Under the pieces are notes generated by a model. The model worked only from the letters and a program-made list of their open reading frames with translations, was not told the origin of the DNA and searched no databases. A stretch of 64,000 bases of DNA, taken from NCBI GenBank assembly GCA_029210625.1, contig JARGFU010000024.1:1-64000 (forward strand). Reading direction: 5' to 3'. This stretch comes from Deltaproteobacteria bacterium. GTDB lineage: Bacteria; Myxococcota; Myxococcia; SLRQ01. The translations under genes and the position numbers were made by a program. Shown piece after piece: positions 45,011-55,051 of this stretch; the first letter of the stretch is position 1, and every line of letters begins with the position of its first letter.

Positions 45011-45385
45011 CTACAGGATCCAGCGCCCTTGCGCGAACATCCAGAGGGCGAACTGGTACATAGGCCCGGAGACCAGGGCGTCGAGACTCAGGAAGTCGGT
45101 CGCCTCCGGGGCCGCGGGCCGGAACGGGCTCTCGGGGTGGTTGATCGCCACCGAGAAGTCGTAGATGTCCCGCAGGGTCGCCGGGTACGTCTTCGCGACC
45201 AGCTCGTCCCAGAGCTCGGCGCCGAGCAGGCCGAGGACCGGCACCCCCTCTTCGTCGATCCGCTTCGCGCCGAAGGAGATGGTCAGGGTCAGGGCCTTGT
45301 CGTTCTCCCGTGTCGCCTCGGTAATCATTCGGGAGAAGTCAACCGCCTTCACGATCCAGTCAAGGCTCTTGTAGTGTACGCTCAT
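45011..45385 (-). CDS. Hypothetical virion-region protein (124 aa)
   Basis: AAAGGAGAGAACC precedes the ATG. MSVHYKSLDWIVKAVDFSRM and a hydrophobic C-terminus (MYQFALWMFAQGRWIL). Helical; no motif. Placed within the tail operon by position only. Confidence 0.6.
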   Translation of the reverse strand: MSVHYKSLDWIVKAVDFSRMITEATRENDKALTLTISFGAKRIDEEGVPVLGLLGAELWDELVAKTYPATLRDIYDFSVAINHPESPFRPAAPEATDFLSLDALVSGPMYQFALWMFAQGRWIL

Positions 45386-45397
45386 GGTTCTCTCCTT

Positions 45398-46864
45398 TTA
45401 CCAGTCCGGAAGCATGATCGGTTGCCGGACAAGAGCCCTCATCGGGCGGTTGAAGTAGATCAGGAAGGGGAGCCCGTCGACGACGATGACGTCGGCGTCG
45501 TTCTGGTAGCTGGGGTAGGTCGAAGCGGTGTTCTGCCGCGGGCAGCTCCACATAGTCTCCCCAGTGATGTCGGAGACGAGGTCGTAGCTCATGTTCGGGG
45601 AGATGTCCGTAAACTGGTTGGGGTGCGAGATGCGGAGGTGCGCCGCCAGCTCGGGGACCGGCTTGGTCATTGCGTATTGGCAGTAGTCATACTTCGCGTT
45701 CATGCCGAGCGTGAGGTCCCCGTTGTCCTTGACGTCGAACTGGTTGCCCGTCGCGAAGTCGGCCAGGTTGAACTTATCCCAGCCCCCGTAGGGGTAGGTG
45801 TGCGTGTAGATGTAGGGCAGGTAGGCGAAGCCCGCTTCCCGGTTGAACGGGGAGAACTGGAAGGCGTAGCCGGTGGGGTGCGAGTAGTACCGGTAGTTCG
45901 TCTGGAACCCGGTGTTCAGCATGAGGTTCCACGTCCAGGCGGTCGAGAGCGGCGCCGCCCGGACGTCGGTCCAGTAGAAGTTGTTGTTGTAGCCATAGTA
46001 GAGCTTGTCGTTGAGGTTGAGCGCGTCGAGGTCGTGCTTGAGGGTGTAGGTCCCCGCCTGGCTGAAGGAGGCGGTGACGCGCAGGTCCCCCGAGGTGGTC
46101 CCCATGTAGACGACCGCGCCGACGACGTTCGACGGGAAGGCCGGGATCGTCACGTCGATCGAGCCCAGGCCACCCCCCCCGCTTACCGCCGCGGTCTGCT
46201 CGGCGGAGGCCAGCGTGAAGCCGTGCGCCGTCCGGGCCATGTTGCGCTTTGTGACCCAGGCGTAGGCGATGTAGTAGGTGCCGTCGGCCAGGTTGCCGCC
46301 GCTCGTCGCCGGGGTGCAGGTCGGCGCGGCCCCAGGGTCGGCCACGGTGGGCGAGGTGTCGTTGATCGTTTTCGGCGCGATCCGCCAGCGCTCGTCGCAC
46401 CAGTTCGAGAGCCCGCTCATGTGCTGGGTGTTCGGCGTGACCGGGAGGTTCGTCTGGGCGGGGAGCGGCGCCCCTTGCGTCCACCCCTGCGCCATCTGTC
46501 CGTAGTTCGTCCCGTTGATGTTGACGAGCCCCTGGCCCCCGAAGGGGTAGATGTTGAGGGTCTGGGAGTTGCCCGCGTACTGGTTGACGAAGAAGCGCTG
46601 CCCGTTGGCGTCCTCGATCTCCTCGAACGTCTGGTTGCCGTTGAAGTAGGTCGGGTCGGGCGAGTAGATCGTCCAGCGGACCTGCATCGAGGCCGGATCG
46701 AAGACGAGCATCCCCCGATCCCGGTGGGTGCCGGCGATGAAGTAGTTCTTGGTCGTCTTGACCCAACAATAGGAGAGAGACTGGACGAGGAAACCAGACA
46801 GGTCGACGACCTGCGGCGGGAGCCGCTCGAACTCGCGGAAACTGGCAAGACTGAGGTTGAGCAT
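45398..46864 (-). CDS. Virion structural protein (488 aa)
   Basis: A large beta-rich protein, rich in Asn/Thr/Tyr. Fibre-like segments such as TNYRYYSHPTGYAFQF and GGGGLGSIDVTIPAFPSNVVGA suggest a receptor-binding or fibre role. No enzymatic motif. RBS AAAGGAGATCCC. Confidence 0.65.
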   Translation of the reverse strand: MLNLSLASFREFERLPPQVVDLSGFLVQSLSYCWVKTTKNYFIAGTHRDRGMLVFDPASMQVRWTIYSPDPTYFNGNQTFEEIEDANGQRFFVNQYAGNSQTLNIYPFGGQGLVNINGTNYGQMAQGWTQGAPLPAQTNLPVTPNTQHMSGLSNWCDERWRIAPKTINDTSPTVADPGAAPTCTPATSGGNLADGTYYIAYAWVTKRNMARTAHGFTLASAEQTAAVSGGGGLGSIDVTIPAFPSNVVGAVVYMGTTSGDLRVTASFSQAGTYTLKHDLDALNLNDKLYYGYNNNFYWTDVRAAPLSTAWTWNLMLNTGFQTNYRYYSHPTGYAFQFSPFNREAGFAYLPYIYTHTYPYGGWDKFNLADFATGNQFDVKDNGDLTLGMNAKYDYCQYAMTKPVPELAAHLRISHPNQFTDISPNMSYDLVSDITGETMWSCPRQNTASTYPSYQNDADVIVVDGLPFLIYFNRPMRALVRQPIMLPDW

Positions 46865-46874
46865 GGGATCTCCT

Positions 46875-47183
46875 TTAGGCGTCGGTCAGGCTCGAGACGA
46901 AGGTGCGGAAGGCTTGGAACCGGATCGAGTCGCCGTTGCGCTCGGCGATGTAGTTGACGTCTGTGATGTTCAACGGGGACGTTGCGTGATTGGAGACCGT
47001 GACCGTCCCCGAGATCGGCTGGGAGCCCGTGGCGATCCCGCCGACCTGGTAGACCGGAAGCGCGTCAGAGCTGGACCCGAGTCCGTTCGGGTAGCTCTTG
47101 AGCTGCATGAGGATCGCCCGCAGGAGATGAGCAACGGCGCCCAAGTGCTCCCGGGGGGTCTTGACGTCTACTATTCCAGGCAT
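46875..47183 (-). CDS. Small virion-region protein (102 aa)
   Basis: MPGIVDVKTPREHLGAVAHLL... then beta-rich GGIATGSQPISGTVTVSNH. Position and composition suggest a fibre or baseplate accessory protein; no family. Spacing of 10 bases to each neighbour. Confidence 0.6.
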   Translation of the reverse strand: MPGIVDVKTPREHLGAVAHLLRAILMQLKSYPNGLGSSSDALPVYQVGGIATGSQPISGTVTVSNHATSPLNITDVNYIAERNGDSIRFQAFRTFVSSLTDA

Positions 47184-47192
47184 CGGGGTCTC

Positions 47193-47843
47193 CTATCCAA
47201 TAACGGGGGCCGGCAGGGGGCTCGCCGCGTAGAGCAGCGAGACGCGCCCGATCCGGAACTGGTTGGTCACAAGGGGGACGTTCTGGATGCCGACCCGGAC
47301 CTGCTTGATGCGCTGGCGGCTGAACCCCGGGGGGATGAGGAACTTGATCTGGTCCCAGGTCCCCGCGAGGACCGGCATCTCCACGGTCGTCGAGCGCGTG
47401 TCGTCGGTGAAGACCAGCTCGCAGCCGAAGGTCATTGCCTGCTCGCTCCAGGCGGTGATCTCCACCGCGCCGAACTCGTGGACGTACTCGGAGCCAGCCG
47501 TGAACACCACCCGGCGGCGGGCGACCGCGGGCGAGGCCGGGGCGGTCACGTTCATCGGGCGCAGGGCTTCGAGCCCCACCGTCTGGGCGAAGGCCGCGTT
47601 CAACGGCGACTCGATCGACGCCAGGGTCTCGGAGAGGTAGAGGTCCTTGCGTCGCATGGTGCGCCGCACCACCTCGCGAAAGATCTCTGCCTGGTAGTTG
47701 TCGAGGTTCTCGGGCAGGGCGAAGTCCCCGGCATACGGCGCTCCGGTGCCCCAGGCGGCGCCGAAGGTGTCCTCGACAACCGGATCCACCGCAGGCCCGC
47801 CCATGCCCTCGATACTGAAGTCCCTCCAGAGAAGGCCGAGCAT
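47193..47843 (-). CDS. Virion structural protein (216 aa)
   Basis: Start MLGLLWRDFSIEGMG chosen because it overlaps the upstream stop (TAATG). Beta-rich C-terminus (GSEYVHEFGAVEITAWSEQ). Unknown structural role in the tail region. Confidence 0.6.
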   Translation of the reverse strand: MLGLLWRDFSIEGMGGPAVDPVVEDTFGAAWGTGAPYAGDFALPENLDNYQAEIFREVVRRTMRRKDLYLSETLASIESPLNAAFAQTVGLEALRPMNVTAPASPAVARRRVVFTAGSEYVHEFGAVEITAWSEQAMTFGCELVFTDDTRSTTVEMPVLAGTWDQIKFLIPPGFSRQRIKQVRVGIQNVPLVTNQFRIGRVSLLYAASPLPAPVIG

Positions 47844-48034
47844 TAGAGGAACTCGATCAGGCGCCACTTGGCCGGGGCGCTGAACTGGAGGATCTTCGCC
47901 TTGGGCGACTGCGGGAGCGTGGCGACGATGACCTCCCGGGACGACCCCATCGTCACGGTCCCCAGGTTCGCGGTCGAGGGCCGCACGTCGACGTTCTTCG
48001 TTACCCCGTCAGGGGTGAAGGCCGGCATCGCCAT
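47843..48034 (-). CDS. Small virion-region protein (63 aa)
   Basis: ATG within TAATG, one base overlap with the next stop. MAMPAFTPDGVTKNVDVR to a conserved-looking KILQFSAPAKWRLIEFL. Probably a small structural connector. Confidence 0.6.
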   Translation of the reverse strand: MAMPAFTPDGVTKNVDVRPSTANLGTVTMGSSREVIVATLPQSPKAKILQFSAPAKWRLIEFL

Positions 48035-48642
48035 TAGACCGCGACCTCCTTGATCGTCGCTCGCGTGACGCGGCGGGAGGTCTCGTCGCGGAAGTATTCG
48101 ATCCGGTATTTCTTGTCCGGGTTGTCGAAGTTCGGCGCGTTGTCGTCGGTGACGAGCCGGATGTTGACCGCCTGGATCTCGGTCCCGTCGACGTTCCACT
48201 CGAAGGTCTTCTCGACGTTGGCTTCGGTGGGGACGAGGAGCAAACCGAGCTGCTGGATGACGGTCGCCTCGAAGGCGTCGAAGTCCACCCTGAACTCCCC
48301 GAGGCTCGCGGCAAGAGCGCTGACCTGGGTCCGGACGGTCGTCGGGAAGAAGACGACCTCGAAGATCTGCGTGTAGAACGCCCCAGTCGGGGAGTAGGCG
48401 TAGATAAAGAAGTTCTCGACCAGCGTCGGCAGGCTCGCCCCCGGAATGAGGAGGCAGGCCTCGCCGTAGGCCGAGACCGGGACCACCGAGTAGCCGGCGA
48501 GGCTCCAGGCCGGATAGTCCGGATGGAACGCCACGACCTCCAGGGCCTCCGGGTTGAGGGGGTTGTAGATGTAGGGACCGCCGGCGCCCCGGAGCGCGAG
48601 AGGGAGCAGAAGGTCGCCGCGAGCTTGTTCGATCCTGTCCAT
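48034..48642 (-). CDS. Virion structural protein (202 aa)
   Basis: Mixed alpha/beta, with aromatic-rich FFIYAYSPTGAFYTQIFEVVFF and an acidic C-terminus. Tail-region gene of unknown role; stop and next start overlap (TAATG). Confidence 0.6.
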   Translation of the reverse strand: MDRIEQARGDLLLPLALRGAGGPYIYNPLNPEALEVVAFHPDYPAWSLAGYSVVPVSAYGEACLLIPGASLPTLVENFFIYAYSPTGAFYTQIFEVVFFPTTVRTQVSALAASLGEFRVDFDAFEATVIQQLGLLLVPTEANVEKTFEWNVDGTEIQAVNIRLVTDDNAPNFDNPDKKYRIEYFRDETSRRVTRATIKEVAV

Positions 48643-48655
48643 GAAGCTCTCCTAT

Positions 48656-51600
48656 CTAGCCGCGAGGGAAGTGCGCCAAGATCTGGCGGGGGATGACCCC
48701 GTGGTGGCACATAGCGTTATGGAGGAGCGGAGTGGCCTGCGGCTCTCCGGGCATGATGTTCCAGGTGATGTGCTTCTCGGCGCAGCCGACGCCGTTGTTG
48801 CCGATGTGATACCACTCCGAGCCCGGGGTCTGGATCTTGTCCCACCCCTGGGGAGTCATGGCCGACCCCGCCCCGAAGTGGGCCGCGAACGGGACCGCGG
48901 TGCAGAGGTTGTCCTCGAGGAGGAAGTAGGGAACCCCACGGGGGCTCGCCTCCGAGAAGCCGCTGCCGTTGACGAAGTTGACGATCGAACGCATATCCGC
49001 GAGGGTGTTGTCGTAGACCGCCAGGTAGTGGTCGGTGTTCGCCTCGAGGAACGCGGCAGCGGCGGCAGCGTCGGCAAACTGGGTCCAGTCGATCGCCCCT
49101 TCCACCAGGGAGTGGGTGAAGGTCATGAACTTCGGCCACTCCGGGCAGTAGTAGTCCCAGCGATCCCCGACCCGGTGGATCCCGATGAAGTCCTTTCCGG
49201 AGTCCGAGTCGTTGCCGTGGATCCTCACCCGCGACTGGGGGAGCGCAGAGCCGGTGAAGACGATGTCGTAGAGGGCCTCGCGTCCCGCCGTGGGCTTGCG
49301 GAAGGTGTTGCCCGCGATCTCGAAGTTGGGCTCCATGCCCTTATTCAGATCGTCCTCGACGATCGCGATCGGGGCGAAGTGGGGGTCGTAGACGACGTTC
49401 CAGTAGGGGTTCTGCACATAGGCCGAGAAGTTGACCGCCCACTTCGGGTCGTCGGTGAAGCTCGGCATCCGGCGCCAAACGTCGTCGTCCCGGTTGATCG
49501 CCTGCGAGCCGATCGCAGAGAAGACCCCGCAGTCGGTGAAGGAGTTGCCGTTGATCCGGCAGTTGCGCTCGATGAGGTTCGAGCGCTTGGCCGCGATGAT
49601 GAAGGTCCCCGCCGTTACCCGCGCCCCCGTGCTGTCAAGGACGTCGAGATCAATGTGCTCGGTGCGGATCCGCAAGCCCTCGAGGCAGTCCTCGATCTCG
49701 ATGTCCCGCACCGTGAGCTTGTTGTCGATCTGTTGCACCGAGTCGCCATAGGCGGTGATGTCGCCGGCCCGGTAGAGCCCGGAGAACTTGATCTTCTCGA
49801 TGATGACGGGCGCGTGCATGATGAGTTGCATGTTCATGCCGTCGTAGGCCCAAGCATTCGGGAGATCCGGCCACTCGTTGGAAACGTAGAAATGACCCAT
49901 GAGCGACGGGAAATAGATATACATATTGGTCGAGACCGCGTTGTATGCCCAGTCCCGTTGCCGCTTGAAGTAAGCGAACCTGATATAGTTCAAGTGGCTC
50001 TTGTATGTAGTCCAGTCCTGGCTCGTATAGACCGCCCCGTTGTGGGAAGAAGCATCCCATCCGCCCGTGATGTTGAACGCGATGTTCTTGCCGGCGATCC
50101 TCATCGGGACGTCGAAGAAGATCCCGTCTGCCGTGCCGGCAAGCTGGATCAAGTCGTTGGGCTTGTGATGCCGGATCGCCAGCCGCAGGTCTTGATAGAT
50201 CGCGTCGCTCTCCACGTCTGCCGGGGTGATGTAGACCGCGTCCAGCCAGGTCCGGTAGGTCCGGCCCCCGTCGCGGTTGTCGGTCATGACGTAGATCCGG
50301 ACGTTGGTCTGCCCAGAGACGCTGAAGTAGGCGCTCGCGACCCCGTAGGTGACGGACCAGTCGGCGTTCCGCTTGGTCACGAGGTTCGAGCCGCGGATGA
50401 TCGCCTGGTCACTGAAGAGCAGGTTCCCATCGGCGTCTTGGACGAAGATCCAAAACTTCAGGTCATTGTTGAGCCGCTTGTCGACGTGCTGTTTGGCGAC
50501 CCGGAACTTCATGTAGTAGCGGGAGTCGGTCAGCGGCAGGGTCACGTCCCGATGCGCCGCCCAGTTCAGGGCGACCGAGTTGTGGGCGGCGCCGTCATAA
50601 TTGACGCTTTGCACCGTCCCGCCCACGGCTTCCGAGTAGTCCGCGTCCTCGTAGAAGGTCCAATTCGCCACGTCCGGGGCGACCTGGTCGAACGGGAGGA
50701 CGTTGTTGACGAAGGTGCGATCCGAGTTGACGCAAAAGGTCCTCTGCGCGGAGACGAGGAACGTGACCGAGGCCGTGTCGACCCCGCCGGCCCCGTCGTC
50801 GACCGTGACCGAGAAGGTGTAGGTCCCCGCCTGGGAGAGGACCGCCGACTGGTTCATGCCGGCGAAGGTGCCGTTGTTGACCCAGACCTGGGAGGTGGGG
50901 TTGCCGGGGTCGTCGGCCCAGGTGAAGGTCGGCTCCACCCCGCCGCCCCACGTCGAGCGGTTGCCCTTCAGCTCGAGGTGCATCCCCGTATAGACCTTGG
51001 TGTAGTTGACCGGGACGAAGGAGTCGATCCAGTAGATCCGGGCGACGACGACGTTGGTGCCTGCCGGCCCCCCGGTGTGCCCGACCGTGTTGCGGGCGCC
51101 GTCTGCATCGTTGTACGCGACGCCCGGGTTGCCGGCGTTGATGTAGGGCGAGCTCGGCAGAGGCCGGAAGCCGATGACGTCGTAGAACTGCGCGAGGTCG
51201 ATCTCCTGGTTGTAAGCGGACATACCATCGCTAGAGCCCGAGTCGTAGTGCGTCGGGGCGACCCCGAGCCACTCCTTGAAGGTCGCCTTGCCCATCCCCA
51301 CGAGGTCGACCAGTTGCGCGTTCGCCCGGTTGAAGAGCACCGGCTGGATCTTGTAGTGGATGATGTTGTTGGCGAAGCTCATGTAGTTCTCGTATTCGGG
51401 GTCGCTCCAGTTCTTCTCCTCCCCGTTGCCGTACCAGTTGCCGACCGTGAGCCCGCCCACCCCAAGTTGGCACTCGTTCTGCCTCCGGATGGTCGCCACC
51501 GGCCAGGTCCCGGTCGAGATGAGCTTGTCCTGGCGCGTGCCGTGGATCGTCTTGTTGGCGGGGTATGCGGTGTAGTCGTAGAGCTCGACGCCGTCGTCCG

Positions 51601-53248
51601 GGTAGAGATCCCCGAGGAGGTAGACCGGCGTCTGCATGTTGTCGTCGGTGGTGTTGTTCTCGACGATGAGGTTGCGGCGCCCCTCGCAGCGGAACTGCTT
51701 GATCGTGTAGGAGTCGTAGGGGAAGGACCCCATGACGACGTTGTTGGTGAAGTACATGGAGCCGACCCCGGCGTTGAACCGGACGACCGTGCAGTTGTCG
51801 CGGAAGGTGTTGCGCCGGACCTCGACGTGGGTGTCGTAAGAGTCCCAGTTGCCCGTATTCGGGTTCTTGTAGCAGGCCTCCCAGAAGGTGATGAACATGG
51901 TGTCGATCGGGGTCCCGTCGAGGTAGGCCCCGTCGATCTTCCAGTTCCCGAAGTTGTGCCAAGCCGACTTTCCGAAAAAGCCGCCCCAGTAGGGACCCAT
52001 CCCCAGGTTATCGAGGTGCTGCGCGTCGGCCTCCCCGTAGAACTGGACGTAGTCGGCGCGACTCGGCATGGGGACCTTGAGTAGCTTCCAGTGGATGTTC
52101 GACCAGTAGGCGGGGTCGATGTAGCTCAAGGCCCCGTAGCTGCCGCCCCGCGGAATCATCGTGAAGTGTTCGGTGTAGTCCCAGAGGGGATCCTGGCGAA
52201 CAATCGAGGCCGAGACCTCGTTGTCGAGGAAGACGTAGCGGTCGGTCACATAGGTCTTGACCAGCGAGAGCGCGAAGGCCGACCGGTGGCACTCGAAGGT
52301 GTTGAGGAGCCCTTTGATGTGGACCGAGGAGAAGTCCACGTCGTAGATCCGGAGGTGGGTGTTGAGCGGGGCCGGGTGGTGGTTGTAGCCGCAATACTTC
52401 ACGGTCGACCAGTAGGTTTGCATGTTGCCGAGGTACTCGTCGAACGACCCCAGGTGCCAGGCCGAGTAGTCGGCGTCCTCGTTGCACCAAACCTTCGGGC
52501 GGTTGTCGACGTCACCGAAGACGTCCACGGTCGCGCCCGGGACGAAGAAGTGGAAGAACTTGGTGTCCTCGTACTCCCCCGGGGCGATGTGGACGTTGAC
52601 CTTGTGCCCGTAGTAGCGGGAGATCAGGCCGGCCCGCTGGATCGCCTCGTAGGGGTTGTAGAGGGGGGTGAGCTGGGACCCCGTGGCGTTGAGCAGCGAG
52701 CGCTCTTCGGCCACGTCGTCGCAGTAGATGTCCGTGGTGTCGGCACCCGGGGAGATCGGAGCCCCGGTGAGGAAGTCGTAGCCGAGGTAGGAGTCGGCCT
52801 CCCAGAGGTTCCCGTAGCTGGGGACCCCGGCGTAGAGGTAGACCCCCACCGTGTCGAGGACGCAGGGCAGCGCGCCGACCGGGCGAGCGAAGCTGACCGC
52901 CCGGTGAGAGAAGCTGCCCTTGATGTAGAAGCCGTAGCGCTGCCAGAGACGGTTGCCCTTCCCCGGGCGCTGGAGCTCGATGAAGTTGTCGGTGAACTCA
53001 AAGGGCGAGAGCGCGCTCCCGAAGCGATAGTCGCCCCACCCCGCCGCGTCGTCGTAGGCAGTGCAGGTCAGGGCGTCCCCGTACCACTGATAGCCGTTGA
53101 TCCGGACGCCCATGACCTGGAGGCCGTCGGGCCGGTAATACACCGCAGGATCCCAAGAGAGCCGGAAGGTGATGTAGCCCTTGTAGACCCCGTTCGCGTC
53201 CTGGGACCCGGTGAAGAGGTAGTTCGTCATGGTGAAAGGGTTCGCCAT
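48656..53248 (-). CDS. Giant tail fibre/tailspike-like protein (1530 aa)
   Basis: The body has long tracts of short Asn-rich rungs (IDGAYLDGTPIDTMF, VEVRRNTFRDNCTVV, ENNTTDDNMQTPVY) like right-handed parallel beta-helices of tailspikes. A PKD-like immunoglobulin domain lies near residues 760-830 (SQAGTYTFSVTVDDGAGG). A second helix-like part follows with RNCRINGNSFTDCG. No catalytic residues are assignable. Probable receptor-binding or depolymerising fibre. Confidence 0.75.
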   Translation of the reverse strand: MANPFTMTNYLFTGSQDANGVYKGYITFRLSWDPAVYYRPDGLQVMGVRINGYQWYGDALTCTAYDDAAGWGDYRFGSALSPFEFTDNFIELQRPGKGNRLWQRYGFYIKGSFSHRAVSFARPVGALPCVLDTVGVYLYAGVPSYGNLWEADSYLGYDFLTGAPISPGADTTDIYCDDVAEERSLLNATGSQLTPLYNPYEAIQRAGLISRYYGHKVNVHIAPGEYEDTKFFHFFVPGATVDVFGDVDNRPKVWCNEDADYSAWHLGSFDEYLGNMQTYWSTVKYCGYNHHPAPLNTHLRIYDVDFSSVHIKGLLNTFECHRSAFALSLVKTYVTDRYVFLDNEVSASIVRQDPLWDYTEHFTMIPRGGSYGALSYIDPAYWSNIHWKLLKVPMPSRADYVQFYGEADAQHLDNLGMGPYWGGFFGKSAWHNFGNWKIDGAYLDGTPIDTMFITFWEACYKNPNTGNWDSYDTHVEVRRNTFRDNCTVVRFNAGVGSMYFTNNVVMGSFPYDSYTIKQFRCEGRRNLIVENNTTDDNMQTPVYLLGDLYPDDGVELYDYTAYPANKTIHGTRQDKLISTGTWPVATIRRQNECQLGVGGLTVGNWYGNGEEKNWSDPEYENYMSFANNIIHYKIQPVLFNRANAQLVDLVGMGKATFKEWLGVAPTHYDSGSSDGMSAYNQEIDLAQFYDVIGFRPLPSSPYINAGNPGVAYNDADGARNTVGHTGGPAGTNVVVARIYWIDSFVPVNYTKVYTGMHLELKGNRSTWGGGVEPTFTWADDPGNPTSQVWVNNGTFAGMNQSAVLSQAGTYTFSVTVDDGAGGVDTASVTFLVSAQRTFCVNSDRTFVNNVLPFDQVAPDVANWTFYEDADYSEAVGGTVQSVNYDGAAHNSVALNWAAHRDVTLPLTDSRYYMKFRVAKQHVDKRLNNDLKFWIFVQDADGNLLFSDQAIIRGSNLVTKRNADWSVTYGVASAYFSVSGQTNVRIYVMTDNRDGGRTYRTWLDAVYITPADVESDAIYQDLRLAIRHHKPNDLIQLAGTADGIFFDVPMRIAGKNIAFNITGGWDASSHNGAVYTSQDWTTYKSHLNYIRFAYFKRQRDWAYNAVSTNMYIYFPSLMGHFYVSNEWPDLPNAWAYDGMNMQLIMHAPVIIEKIKFSGLYRAGDITAYGDSVQQIDNKLTVRDIEIEDCLEGLRIRTEHIDLDVLDSTGARVTAGTFIIAAKRSNLIERNCRINGNSFTDCGVFSAIGSQAINRDDDVWRRMPSFTDDPKWAVNFSAYVQNPYWNVVYDPHFAPIAIVEDDLNKGMEPNFEIAGNTFRKPTAGREALYDIVFTGSALPQSRVRIHGNDSDSGKDFIGIHRVGDRWDYYCPEWPKFMTFTHSLVEGAIDWTQFADAAAAAAFLEANTDHYLAVYDNTLADMRSIVNFVNGSGFSEASPRGVPYFLLEDNLCTAVPFAAHFGAGSAMTPQGWDKIQTPGSEWYHIGNNGVGCAEKHITWNIMPGEPQATPLLHNAMCHHGVIPRQILAHFPRG

Positions 53249-53251
53249 TGC

Positions 53252-55039
53252 TTAGATCCTCTCGAAGTAGAGGGACCGGAGCGCGAACTCGCCCCCGGAC
53301 TCATAGATGGATCCGGTGATAATGAAGCCCCCGGCGCCGTTCTTCAGGGAGATCCGGACGCGGGCGCCGCCGCCGAGCTGGTGGTCAAGCGCACAGGCGG
53401 TATTGACCCCTACAATCGCTTGGCACCGGACCCACCCGTATTCAGTGTTCGCGGGGATCGTCCACGTCGCCCCCTCGCGATGCTGCCCGCGGATCCGGCG
53501 GGGGTAGTCGGCCTCGATGATGAGCGGGAGGGCCGAGGTGTTCTTGGCATAGGCCCACACTTCGTAGGCCCCGTCCGGTAGGTCCTGCGGCAGGTAGAAG
53601 CCCGGGGCGAGGTTGGGTTGCCCCTCATGGACGAGGCTCGCGCCGAGCACGGTCTTCTCGTCGGGCCAGAGGTTGCAGGGGTTGGTCGCGGCGATGTCGT
53701 GCGCCTTCAGGACCACCTCCCCCCAGTTGCGTTCCGCGCAGCTCAGGTCGATCGTGTTGTTGGGCCGGACGTAGCGCCAGATGTTGTTCTGCCCGACCAG
53801 CGCCCAGGGGAGCGACGAGGTATGGCGGGCGAAGCAGGGCTGCGCGTGGGGATGGACCTCCGCGTTCTCGAACCGGTGGCAGTAGTACATGGGAGCGGTC
53901 TTGCAGGCGTGGAAGGCCTCACTATGCAGCTTGTCCCAGTCGGGGCGCGGCCCCTTCCAGGCGTAGTAAGGCCGGTAGGCGAGGCCGTCGTTGAGGTTGA
54001 AGAACTTCTGGATGTCCTCGTCGTTGATGGTGAGGACCCCGGTTGTCGCGTCGTAGTCGAAGAACTCCTTTGCGGCCAAGAAGGCGCACTTGCGCCAGGG
54101 CTTGTACTCGCGGCACTCGGTGGGCTCCTTCATGCCGTCGCAGGAGATCCGCCGGATCGTACACATAGAGTCGGCGCGGACCTTGTCCTTGAGGGTCCCC
54201 CCCCCGTAGGTGGTGTTGGCGCGGTCGATGTAGCGGCAAATCGCGTGAGACTCGTCCGCGACCGTGTCAGGGAAGTCGCAGGTCAGGAGCATCCGGGGGA
54301 GCATCTGGGAGACGGGGACCTCGACCGCGACCTTCTCGCAGAACTTCCCGATCGACCCAGCCGCCCCGTAGGCCGAGAGCCGCACCGAGGTCGCTTCCGG
54401 CGGAACCGCGATCTGGGAGAGCCGCGGGGCGTCGTTGAAGCCCATGACCTCGAGGACCCGGTCCACCGAGGGGACCGCATAGGTGAAGTCGGCGAAGGAC
54501 CAGGTCCAGAAGAAGTTGTTTGTCCATATGGTGTCGACGTAGGAGGTCGAGACCCCCGAGGTGTAGGCCCCGTCGTCGGGGTAGTCCCGGTTCGCCTGGT
54601 AGATGTAGGAGGAGGAGAAGTTCGGGATGGTCTGCGTGTACTGGAACCGGATCTCCCCGTCCCAGCCGGTGGGAAGCTGGAAGTCGAAGTGATGGTGGAG
54701 GGTGTAGATGTTCTTGGTGACGTCGATCCCCGGGCCGGTGACCTTCAGGAGGAGCTGGAAGCGCTCGATGCAGGGGACGAAGGTGTAGCCAGGTGCCGGG
54801 TCAGCCAGCCGCAGTTCGTCGAGGTGGGCGGCGAAGCCCTCCCGCAGCTCTGCCCCATAAATCGGGAAGCTGGTGTTCTTGCGGAAAAAGCCGGTGTCGT
54901 AGGGCGGGACAAAGGGACGCCGCACCACGAGCCGCGGGGGGATCTTGACGTCAACGTGCGCCCAGCCGTAGCTCGACCGGATCGTGGTGACGATGCCGTT
55001 GTTGGTCCCGTCGTCGAAGCCGTGAACGTACTTTCCCAT
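53252..55039 (-). CDS. Virion protein with jelly-roll-like C-terminus (595 aa)
   Basis: Many Cys and Trp (GMKEPTECREYKPWRKCAF); the C-terminal 130 residues (LPDGAYEVWAYAKNTSALPL...WTIPANTEYGWVRCQAIVG) resemble carbohydrate-binding beta-sandwiches. Suggests a fibre or host-range accessory protein. Three bases from the giant fibre gene. Confidence 0.65.
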   Translation of the reverse strand: MGKYVHGFDDGTNNGIVTTIRSSYGWAHVDVKIPPRLVVRRPFVPPYDTGFFRKNTSFPIYGAELREGFAAHLDELRLADPAPGYTFVPCIERFQLLLKVTGPGIDVTKNIYTLHHHFDFQLPTGWDGEIRFQYTQTIPNFSSSYIYQANRDYPDDGAYTSGVSTSYVDTIWTNNFFWTWSFADFTYAVPSVDRVLEVMGFNDAPRLSQIAVPPEATSVRLSAYGAAGSIGKFCEKVAVEVPVSQMLPRMLLTCDFPDTVADESHAICRYIDRANTTYGGGTLKDKVRADSMCTIRRISCDGMKEPTECREYKPWRKCAFLAAKEFFDYDATTGVLTINDEDIQKFFNLNDGLAYRPYYAWKGPRPDWDKLHSEAFHACKTAPMYYCHRFENAEVHPHAQPCFARHTSSLPWALVGQNNIWRYVRPNNTIDLSCAERNWGEVVLKAHDIAATNPCNLWPDEKTVLGASLVHEGQPNLAPGFYLPQDLPDGAYEVWAYAKNTSALPLIIEADYPRRIRGQHREGATWTIPANTEYGWVRCQAIVGVNTACALDHQLGGGARVRISLKNGAGGFIITGSIYESGGEFALRSLYFERI

Positions 55040-55051
55040 CGCGTGAGCTCC

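Noticed and set aside
48641-52084. A 1147-codon plus-strand frame opposite the giant fibre gene
   Set aside because: Shadow composition and no start signal; the minus-strand gene has coherent fibre-like sequence and spacing to neighbours.
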